The translations under genes were made by a program, and so were the position numbers. A stretch of DNA of 64,000 nucleotides from Acanthochromis polyacanthus (Eukaryota; Chordata; Actinopteri; Pomacentridae): assembly GCF_021347895.1 (NCBI RefSeq), contig NC_067120.1, forward strand, positions 11,331,361 to 11,395,360, in the 5' to 3' direction. Below the pieces are notes generated by a model, which saw only the letters and a program-made list of their open reading frames with translations, made no database searches and was not told the origin of the DNA. Within the stretch, counting starts at the first letter, position 1. Every line of letters begins with the position of its first letter. Positions 52,540 through 61,810 of this stretch are shown one piece after another.

Positions 52540-52800
52540 GCTCAGAGGGCAGGACCATGTCAAAGTCCACGTGCACCACTTTGAAGAGGCGGGGTTCCGT
52601 CTCGCTGCTTTGCCCGCTGATCACATGCAGAAAGCATGCTGTTTGTCATTTCTGCGCAACAAGCGGAGCACGGATGCCGGTTGCCGGAGTGACGTTTGAT
52701 GCCAGCTGTACACCGACACCGTACGTGAAAAAAGCGTATTCTCTCCCAAACTGCTGTCAATCCAGCCTTTTATCAGGCAGAGCGGAGACACGCAGGTTAC
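52540..52800 (+). promoter_or_regulatory. CpG-richer block with E-box, GC-box and CRE half-site
   Basis: Within about 130 bases lie a perfect E-box CACGTG (52568-52573), a GGCGGGG GC-box (52588-52594) and TGACGTTT (52690-52697), a CRE half-site. CpG density is visibly above that of the surrounding sequence. It sits roughly 1.0-1.2 kb upstream of the rora start codon and may be a distal promoter or a 5' UTR exon region. Individual motifs of this size are common by chance; the clustering is what is notable. No transcription start can be assigned. Confidence 0.3.
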
Positions 52801-52874
52801 TGTGCGAGTAAAAGGGAAGAGTCCTTTCATCAGCCCGATCAGACTACTCAGAGATGCAGTCCGCTCCTCCCACA

Positions 52875-52945
52875 GGATGGTGGTGGAGGAGATCATGGTG
52901 ATGATGATGATGTTAATGGTGGTGATGTTGATGAAAATAATGAAG
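52875..52945. repeat. Imperfect GAT/GGT trinucleotide repeat
   Basis: ATGGTGGTGGAGGA followed by GATGATGATGATG and GGTGGTGATGTTGATG. An impure triplet repeat in the rora upstream region; non-coding. Confidence 0.8.
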
Positions 52946-53635
52946 AGGACTCTGAGTAACCCTGTTTGAGTTCTTGGACATTAATATTGAGTAGTTTTAG
53001 GCACACTGCTGCATGCTTGGAGCCAGGAAAGGCTTTCACAGTGAAGGAATGTGCAGTGAATTGGTTAGCTCTGCTGCGTTTGGATGAATTTCCTAACAGA
53101 CATTATTGGTGATGAAATTATTAATGAAAAATGTGGCGTTGAGGGTAAAAGTGCTCATATTTAACTGGCAGAGCTTTTCAGTTTGTGATTAAAGCACAAT
53201 AACAACCCCAAAAAGCGTTGTTTCCACGAATAATATTGAATATGTTCAGTTTAACAGCTTCATAAATGATTTGGAACATGTATTAATGCAAATGCATGGC
53301 GAGATTATGTATTTGAATCAATGTGGATAGTTTTTTGTTTCAAATTTAGCAGAAATCCAGCCTTGGTTTTATTGCAAACGGCCTTACTTGTGCGCAAAGG
53401 TGTGCAAAACTGCTTAAAAACGGCGAGGTTGCGCTAAAATATTGCAATTTCACCAGAAAACTGCGCAGGGTCGATCAGCATGGATTACTTTCAGGCCTAC
53501 ATCTATTCTTCGGCTATTGACAACCTCTCCCTTTTCAGTTTGCATGACTGGAGCTCTCACTAGCGCTGCTAGTGGACAATCAAACCTACACACCCACCTC
53601 CAGACACACTCGCATTTCTCATTTCTTACTTCTAG

Positions 53636-53733
53636 TCTAAATTAGATAGCAAGACGTAGTGTCGGAGCTCACAGATCGCACAGAATTAGTTTAAAGTACT
53701 AGCGGTAGTTGAGCAGCAAATCTGAAATTCAAC
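53636..53733 (+). promoter_or_regulatory. rora: Probable rora 5' UTR / core promoter zone
   Basis: This is the 98 bases before the rora start codon. An in-frame TGA at 53710-53712 shows that translation cannot start further upstream in this frame. The start context CAACATGG (A at -3, G at +4) is a strong Kozak match. A pyrimidine-rich stretch ending in TTCTAG (AG at 53634-53635) precedes this interval and would make a good splice acceptor, so exon 1 may be spliced to an upstream untranslated exon instead of starting here. No convincing TATA box is seen. Confidence 0.45.
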
Positions 53734-53887
53734 ATGGAGTCCCCTCCAGATCCAGCGAGCGACCCGGGCAACAGCGCCTCGGAGCCGGCTACCCCGGTCA
53801 GGGAAACCCCGGTAAACCTGGAGACGCTCCGGAAAGCGGACCATCCAGCCCCGGTTCGAAGGCAGACCTGTTCCAGCACCAACAGAG
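53734..53887 (+). CDS. rora: RORA alpha-1-type first coding exon (partial CDS)
   Basis: Encodes the first 51 residues and one base of the next codon of retinoic-acid-receptor-related orphan receptor alpha, a nuclear transcription factor that binds AGGTCA half-sites preceded by AT-rich sequence and acts in circadian, cerebellar and metabolic control. The peptide opens MESPPDP and contains [19 protein letters not shown] and SSTNR. Compared with the human alpha-1 N-terminus recalled from memory, about 20 of the last 30 positions agree (RETP, RK, PAPVRRQ, SST, RG). The exon ends ...AACAGAG followed by GTAAGC, a strong donor in phase 1, and the next codon begins with G, as expected for the conserved Gly. 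It is the A/B modulatory region only; DNA-binding and ligand-binding exons lie beyond the window. An alternative reading as a chance ORF is unlikely. Paralogue identity (roraa or rorab) is undetermined. Confidence 0.92.
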
Positions 53888-56800
53888 GTAAGCGGACCGC
53901 AGATCCCCCCTCTTGTTTTCATACTGGACGGCGTATAGAGACCGATCGAGGAATTTTTAATCAAACTTCCAAATGAATTAAAATCGCGTCCCCGGTTAAA
54001 AAAAATAACTGCACACAAATTCACGCAGCCACGGAGACACAGGTTTTTTGGGGGTAAAATGTAGTAGCACCGCGGCGTTTGCTCTGGTAATTAGTGCTTC
54101 GGTGGTGTGTTGCTGGTGTTTCAGGCTCTACTGACAGCTCAAATCATAGGGGGTGATACGGTCACAGATGTCACATTTACTCCGACTGCAAGATTAATCA
54201 ATTATCCAGGAACTCTGGAAACGAGCGGCGGCACCGTCTCTTCGTGCCAAAGCGGGCCAACCTGCTCGCTCAAACGCGATATTTTTGCCCAAGTGTCGAA
54301 AGTGAACTTTGGGGGAACTGTGGGTTAGTTTATCGATCAGTCTCCTTTGTAGGGACGTGTCCTCCACTGATGCCTCATTCAGCACACAGCGCCGTCTGCC
54401 TGGGTTTTTTTTATATTTTATTTTTTTATACATCTCCAAGCTCACTGATTTTTTTGTTTCGGCTATTCCTGTGTGGAAAAGACGCCCCAGCAGCTGGAAT
54501 TTGTTTAGTGCCAGCAAACACTGTTGCAAGCATGAAGGCACTGCACGCCTTTTTTTGCGTGTTAAACCCCTTCAGACACACATGATTAGAAACTAAACCA
54601 TCCTACATTGTCAATTAGCCCCTCTGAAGTCTGTGCGCAACGCTGCGTAAAGACGAGTTATGTTTAAAAAAATATATATACATGATTTATCCATCACGTC
54701 CCGTCCATGTTGTACAGTACAAGACAGTATTTAACCACACCCCCTCTCGGCTGCCTCCAGAACAGGCTAACCGGGCTCACCCAAGTTCAAAAGAAATAGT
54801 GATTTCTCTGCCGATTCTTTACGAGCAAGAGTTCGGCGGTTGGATTCGCGGCACGGAGGCGAGCGGAGGCGACAATTAATTCTTTGAACGGTGGTGTTTT
54901 TGTGTCGGTGCGCACACGCTTCCTGCGCGCAAGGGTATATTTAGAGTGTGATATGGTGAATGTGGAATGTAAGCTGGTTATGTAACAGGTTTAGCCATAA
55001 ACAGAGGCGCGCAACTGAGAGCAGAAATCACCACCGCAGATCTTTCATTTCGATTTACCAAACAGTTCAGGCACTCTTTATAATCAATATGTTTGTTCGG
55101 CTTGTTAATGATAATATTTAAAAAACACGTACACCCTGCACTTGAGAGGATACTTCTAGATACACAAACTGAAGGGAAACTCTGTGACTTTGTGGGCTGG
55201 CACAGACTGAGCGCTTATGTAATAGCGGAGCAAAGACAGGTAGTTGGGAGGCTTCGTGGATTGATTTCTTTTTTCACAAGTCTGACTTTGAGACACTCCT
55301 AACCTGCTGACCCATATTCACCCCACCCTTTTATGCACAGGATTAAAGTGCGTCTGGGAAAGAGAAAGACAGGAAAAAGAACGCCTTTGCTCTGTTATGT
55401 AATGCTGAATGGGTGAAAAAAAAATGTTTTCAGTGGGGCAATCTTTGCACTTTTGGAGGAGTGTCTGTGCACAGAAAGTTTATTTTGGCTTCTTTTCAAA
55501 GACTAAGGGTGGTTGTTAGCATTGACGTTCTTTTAGAAAAGTTTTGAGAACTTTATAAAAACTTATAAGTCTGATAATGGATCCTAAATGAATTTATTGT
55601 CTCATGTTAAACTCTGGAAGTCCAGTTTTATTGTGTAATATAGCCTGTCGCCTTGTGTATTCCATAGTCCAAACGTGTGGTTACAAAAAGCATTAATTCA
55701 GCGTTACACACCATAACCTCAATCTGTTGTGGTCTCCCATCCAATCTATAGACTTGTAAAAATCCCTGAGTCCATTTACAACATTTTGCACTTAGCCAAG
55801 CAAATGTAATAATGTAGAAATATTCATAGCGTTCATCGCACAACAGAGCAGAAGAAAAGGCCGCTTTCATAAAGAAAAGATGGCCTAATTGCTTTATTTA
55901 ATAAAGTGATCATGTAAAATGTACACGTTCTGCTAAGAAGAGAACTGCACTCGGTTACTGCGCCGGCACACTGGAGCGCAGGGTTGCTTGAATAAATAAA
56001 ACAATAAAACGCGGGTAGTGTTACAGACTTGTAAGACATTTTTTTCGGATTACAGCTCTACCCTCCGAATCTGGCTTTTCAGGCCAGCCGCAGAAACCAA
56101 CATCTGAGAGGCGGCAGACACTTGCTTAAGCACGGTCTCCCTCTTCACAGCAGCTGTATTAGACTTTCTGAGGATGCACATTTCTTATCCTGCATGCAGA
56201 GCGTTTACTGTTTTAACCCTGAGTGCTAATACCTTTTAAGTAGAAAGGGCTTACTTCAGCAGAAGCGCCGCTGCAAGACTTGAATGGGTCAGAGAACAGG
56301 CCTTGAAGGGGCTGTGGATATCATTACTGGAAAGAAGAAAGGGTGTTATTTTCATATTGCAAGATCTCTCGGTTCGCAAATTTGGAAACAATCAATATTA
56401 ATAGCTTAGTTATGTAAGGTGATGGTCTCTGCAGAGGTTTGAAACCTCACAAGTGCACAGGGGAGGCTGCGGAGCCACAGATCCGATAGGAATCCTGGTG
56501 TCTGAATCCTCGTTTAACAGGACTTTCTTTGAATGTTGAAGATGTGTGTCTTAGTAGTGTAATATTACCAGGCTTGTCTTCATACACTGGTTGCTCGTTG
56601 TTGTCATTTTATTTGACAGAGAGTCGCCTGAATATTGTTTTCTCTCGTTAAGGATAAAGAGGCTACTCATGAAGAGCAAATAATATCATTTTGGTTTTAA
56701 AAATGTGAAAGCTGTCATTAGGTGAAGTGTGACTGCAGTGGAGCATGTTGCATTGCATCCTGCTTATTAGTTTGCCTTAGTGCTGTATCTAGATTAAATC

Positions 56801-58388
56801 TTGTATGTTTTTACAGATTAAAAGCCAGCTCTGTTTCTATTATGTGACAGCATTTACATTTTTCTTTTCTTAAAATAAATTTAAAAAAGCAGTTTTATGT
56901 TTTTCTATAATAGTTGTCCCACCTGACGCTGCAGTTTAACAGACAAAAGAAAGTTAAAAAGTCACAGTATGAAAATATTCAGAGTTCCTTAATGAACGCA
57001 TATCCAGCTGTTTTATTTTTGGGAGGCGAAATAGACCTCTCTGCTAAGGTGGCAGCATTTTTTAGCACAAGATGGATGAGGTGCAGGGACGCAGATTTGT
57101 TTTATTTTTTACACAAAATCTCAGAAAGTCAGGAGCTGGCATGGGGTTTGCACGCCACTGAAGTGGACAGCAGCATTATTGTGGCTGTGGCATTCTCAAA
57201 TTCAATGAATTAGGGCTATGTGCCCGCTGGAGAGCAGGAAGATACAGGTATAGGCTTATAGCTGAGCCTTCAGCTCGGACAGATCTGGGAGAGGAACTCC
57301 ATTATGTGTCTCGGTTTTTCTGGTTGGCTGCATGTAACATAATATTGAGTTTCAGTCCTCTTGCGTTTTCCGCTGTAAAATGTGGGTGAGGCAATAATAT
57401 CACAACTCTTTTATTGGTACCTGTCAGGTGTTTAACATTGTTAAATGTTAACAATCAGTCTGGTTCTTCAGTATTTCTTCAGCTGTGCAGTGAGCTGTTG
57501 CATAGACTGTGACATCTGCTCCTAGTTTAGACTTTGGCACCATTGTTTGTGGAAAAAAGGTCCTCTGTTCTTCAAAGTCTCAAAGGTTAAACAGTATTTT
57601 AGTGGCAGCATGCTTACCTAAGGAGTTTACCAGTGTGTGTCTGCATAACTCCAGTAATGAAAACTGAATGAGATTTTGTCAGGTCAGGTGTGAAGCTCTG
57701 CCCTTCATGCTGCCATTTCAATATAACGAGTAAAAAGTGTATGAAATTAGGGAGAGAGAATAAGTAAATGAATGATCATTATGACTTTGTGACTGTCCTT
57801 AAGCTAAGATGTTACATAAACTATTTTTTTTCACGCGGGCAATCAGCCTCTGCTCATATAAGTTCCACAATGAATGGAAAATTGGCTTTTTAACAACAGA
57901 CAAGTTAGGGACAATTCTCAATGTTGAATGTGATTTAAAAAAAATCAATTTAAAAAAGACACAAATTCTTACTTTAAAAAGCCGCTGCGTGCACAGTATG
58001 CGAACTTAACACATGTACTCATACACACACTTTTCTGAGCTATTGCTTTGTTAGCCTGAACAAGATAATGTTGGCCTACGAACACTGTGTTTGATACCAG
58101 CATTTGATGTTATATTATTCTTCTTTGTATGGTTCAGAGGCCATTTGATCAGTCTGCAGTGTTTATACCTTCGTTTCAGATGTGCTGTGATACTGGTAAT
58201 ATTCAGGATTTTGGTCATTTATCACTTGTCTCTCATCGTCTGCCTCAGAATGTCGCAGACTAACCACATACACGACTCCTGTTGTGTTTTCTTTCCACAA
58301 ATTGCAGTAGAACTGTCACACAATCCACATGTTGTCATTACTGTCCAGGATCTCCAGTACCAGAGGCATCTGTGTAACTTCAGGAAGC

Positions 58389-58406
58389 TTTTTTTTTTTT
58401 TTTTTT
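58389..58406. repeat. T18 homopolymer
   Basis: Eighteen consecutive T residues in rora intron 1. Similar runs occur at 60219-60235 and 61666-61682. None is attached to a recognisable retrocopy. Confidence 0.9.
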
Positions 58407-58764
58407 ACCTTAGAAATAGCAGGCACTGTCAGATTTGTAGAATTTTGACATTGTCTTGGTACTGAAGTATTGTGACTTCCTGACTGCTGGAGGTCAATAT
58501 TGGTCTGGATAATTATCAAATCTGATATTTAGTATTTTTTGGATTTTTAGTCATGCTGTTTTTTGTTTGTTTGTTATTTTTTTAAATTGTTTCCTGATTA
58601 AATCAATTGATTTAAGAAATGTGCCACTTTAGATCTGATTGGCTATGTATCCCAAGTAATCCCTTATCAATACTGAATGATGCATTTTAAAAAGCTCTTT
58701 GGATCTGACATAAGTACAGTGTAAAACATAAGTATATAATTTCATTGCATTTCAATTAAATCCT

Positions 58765-58782
58765 GTTGTTGTTGTTGTTGTT
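58765..58782. repeat. (GTT)6 microsatellite
   Basis: Six exact GTT units in rora intron 1. Non-coding simple repeat. Confidence 0.95.
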
Positions 58783-59024
58783 AGTTTAAAGTTTGACTCT
58801 AAGATTTAATTTGTACTACAAATGCACATCAGCTCCAAATATATATTGATCTACTCGATTGCTAATAATCAGCATCAGTAATGACCCTGACAAAACCATG
58901 TTGGTCGATCTATACCTACAGCTAGCTTGCGATATTCATGTTCACGTACATCCTCACACACACGGCGTACTCCCTCTAGCAGCTAGCAGTTTTATGCGGC
59001 TAAACTCAACAACAAGGGACAACA

Positions 59025-59040
59025 AGGTCAGCAAAGGTCA
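59025..59040 (+). promoter_or_regulatory. Perfect DR4 nuclear-receptor repeat in rora intron 1
   Basis: AGGTCA, spacer GCAA, AGGTCA: an exact direct repeat with a 4-base gap, the second in this window. It lies 5.1 kb into rora intron 1 and about 60-100 bases upstream of the hAT BED-finger relic, so it may have arrived as part of that transposon's 5' region. Candidate binders are TR/RXR or LXR/RXR heterodimers. Function is not shown by sequence alone. Confidence 0.45.
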
Positions 59041-59084
59041 TCCGAATGTTGCAGAAACAGAAAGAGTCATGAGTGCACACAAAG

Positions 59085-59307
59085 GAGAGCCAAAAAGAAG
59101 CCATGCTAGGTGTGGAAGCTCACTTCGGCTTCGATAAACATGATGCAGAACAGACCAAAGCTACGTGCAAATACTGCGAGAAAAGTTGTCATACTGAAGG
59201 GATCCACGACTGATTTGTTTCAGCAACTTAAACACAACGCGCAACATGCTGAATGCGTGTCCAAGAAAAATGCAACAGATGCAGTTGCATTACACAGTGT
59301 TTGCTAA
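59085..59307 (+). pseudogene. hAT-type (ZBED-like) transposase N-terminal relic
   Basis: Two adjacent frames together recall a BED zinc finger, the DNA-binding domain at the N-terminus of many hAT transposases and ZBED proteins. Frame one, from about 59121, reads HFGFDKHDAEQTKATCKYC and then EKSCHTEG, with the CxxC pair at 59166-59168 and 59175-59177; it stops at 59211. Frame two continues with KGSTTDLFQQLKHN then ECVSKKNATDA, the usual 'TTNLFQHLK' part of the finger, ending at 59307. The change of frame between about 59190 and 59200 marks an indel. The first zinc-ligand His appears replaced by Gln (QQLKHN). No catalytic domain follows. The upstream stretch from about 58860 may be the element's 5' region. 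Dead and 3'-truncated. Confidence 0.65.
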
Positions 59308-60424
59308 CGCGACTCCATATTCTGAAACTATTTCATCTGGTAACAACCTTGGATCTGCTTCATATTCCAAGAGATGTGGGAAAAGTCCAAGTCTGAACCA
59401 GTATGATATAAAATATTGCTCTTAGAGATGCAAAATGTGATACATTTAAAACTGTAGAGGATTAAAGTCTAGATTTCATGATTAAAATAACTAAAACAAC
59501 CAAAAGCTTTGCTTAAAGCCAAACATTCTTATTATTGAATGAGGTCCACAGCTTTCTGTTTGTTGCAGTGTGTGGATAATATACATTTTTGGCTTTGAAG
59601 ATATATTTTCTGCTCAAATTTATGAAAAGTAATTGTTATATTACTTGTAACTGAGATAAATATGACAATGAACCATTGCATTGATTTTAGGTGATATTTT
59701 CCGTCTTTGTTGCATGAAATAATGAAAGATAGTTTTGGATCAAATTGTCCTGCTCGCTGCATGTTGCTTATTACTTTTCAGGTCCAATCGACTGAAAAAT
59801 CCCTCGTCTCCTTTTTTTCTGCTGCTCCTGTTTTGGACTGGTTTGCAAATATATTGTCAATTGCCAAAAATATGGTCATGTGTTTTGGACATTTCAATTT
59901 CATAATTAAATTCTTTCTCTGGCGCATCATGTGTGTATAAAAAGGTTTCAAGTTAAGCCTTTTAATAAAACTAACTCGTGGGGATATGAAGTCATTCCTG
60001 TCCAAACATTCTGATTTGTGTGGAAACATATCAAACGTTGCAAGAAAATCACACTCACAAACACATTTATCAGGCATTTGACAGTGGTTTTGTCTTTAAA
60101 TAGAAAAAAAAATAGGATGTTTTGAACTCTGATCATCAGACAGCAGGTGACAAAGGTGGTGCTGACTAGTTTGTTGCAGCAGTGTGGTCTCTGAGGGGCA
60201 CTGGCAGGGGTTTAAGAGTTTTTTTTTTTTTTTTTAGTGTAGTAACATTCAGTCTTTCTTATCCATCATATGGAGGGATTCCAAATACTGCAATAAGCTG
60301 TGATGATTAGCTGCTGTTTGCTGCATTTTGTGTGAGGGAAGCTGCATGAAAGGGCTCCTGTGGATTTTGCTGTAGGAAACTGCTCGAGGAACACTGTTGG
60401 TCCTCGTCAGTCAATGAAGATTTA

Positions 60425-60491
60425 CACACTGACAGGACATTGCTAGCTGTTGGCAATTTATGCACTGACAGGATGTTGCTAGCTCTTTGCG
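60425..60491. repeat. Two-copy tandem repeat, about 36-bp unit
   Basis: ACACTGACAGGACATTGCTA is followed 36 bases later by GCACTGACAGGATGTTGCTA, and the similarity continues through GCT.TTGGC/GCTCTTTGC. A two-unit minisatellite in rora intron 1, diverged by several substitutions. It accounts for the repeated ASN-LSV peptide in the minus-strand frame. Confidence 0.75.
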
Positions 60492-61789
60492 GGGATACCA
60501 CTGCCAGGCTTCTGCACTTGACTCATGATTCTGTCTATAAACACGTAGCACTAATAGCCTCAGACTTCATGTGACTGACATCTGTATTCATGTGCAATTT
60601 CCTGAATCTATATTTTGCTTAATGTGATGCAGAAAACTCAATTTACCAAGGTTCAAGCAATGTTCATGTGCTTTTAATCAGTGGGGGATTTTTTTTATTT
60701 TTTTTGGTTGTTGTTTTTGAAGTGCAGCCATTGCACAAGTTGTTAATTGGTGCTGGTATAAAACAAAGCAGTTTGTTTCTCAGCTGCAAGACACGCTGTA
60801 GATGCAGAACAAAAGCTGAAAGGATTCGACAAACTTACTGCTTTAAGTGAAACACAGCCACAAAAATGCAAACCACAGATGGTCTGGTGGAACTGCGTTT
60901 TCTTTTTCGCAAGTTGTAAATCAGTTTTAGGATTCATTTTAGGTGTGCATTGTAGGCTTTGCAGTGCAAGTTCGAACAGGAAATATTAATTAAAACTAGT
61001 TTTTGAACTTAACCTAGCACAACCGGGAAAGTTTTGCTCTTGTGGGACGGTTTATTTTGAAGTTTGAATCACAAGTGGCTTAACTGGGGCTGGCGAGGAA
61101 ATTTCAACTGGTGACAGACACCAGATTTGATGCGAACTCTCCAGAGGTGAATGATAGCTCAGATCTATGGCCCATTTACTGAAGTTTGTATCTTAGATAG
61201 AAAAATTTGAATAGTTATGACCGGAAATACTCCAGATGCATTATTGGAGGGCGTTAAAGGAGTCTAAATTTAATGTGGTACACTGTGACCTAAGTACTTG
61301 TGCTGCTTGGCTCTGTGCTGCTCTGTGCCTCTCTGATATGAAATGGGCCCCTTAGAAGAGGCCTGGAGGGAGAGAGGTGGTGAGAGGGGTCTAAAGACTC
61401 ACTCTGAGGAATTCTTATGTCACATCTTGCGCCAAGCCTTTCACTTCTCCACCATTGTGGACGGTGGAAAGCTCAGGAGCAGGCAGGTAAGCCTCTCGCA
61501 TGGAAAAATCCAAGCTGCTCGACAACTTTGACCTGAAGTATCTTTCCAGCCATCACTCGTTTCTGTTTGAGCAAAAATCATGCTAAACACATACAGTCAT
61601 GCCGTTTCATGTCCTGTGTGTCGAGTCATGTGAACCTGAAACTGCTGCACACTCAGAGAAAGTGATTTTTTTTTTTTTTTTTAACCACAAAACCTCTTCT
61701 TGCAGGCTTCAGAGCACTGCCATGTGTTGAACACTTGATAATCAGCTTGATCTTGCAGCCGTGAAGGTTCTCCCAGACGTTATGTGTTC

Positions 61790-61810
61790 GTGTGTGTGTG
61801 TGTGTGTGTG
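61790..61810. repeat. (GT)n microsatellite
   Basis: Twenty-one bases of uninterrupted alternating G and T in rora intron 1. Confidence 0.95.

Larger units (their letters stand above)
51735..53635. other. Proximal upstream region of rora
   Basis: Non-coding sequence within 2 kb of the rora start codon. It becomes richer in CpG from about 52540. A GC-richer block (52540-52800) and a GAT-type repeat are listed separately. The portion from about 52970 to 53400 is AT-rich again, so the CpG-rich zones are two separate islands. Open frames on both strands around 52.5-52.9 kb have no recognised domain. Confidence 0.5.

Noticed and set aside
53686..54024. 112-codon minus-strand frame opposite rora exon 1
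   Set aside because: An antisense shadow of a GC-rich coding exon and CpG island; no independent support.
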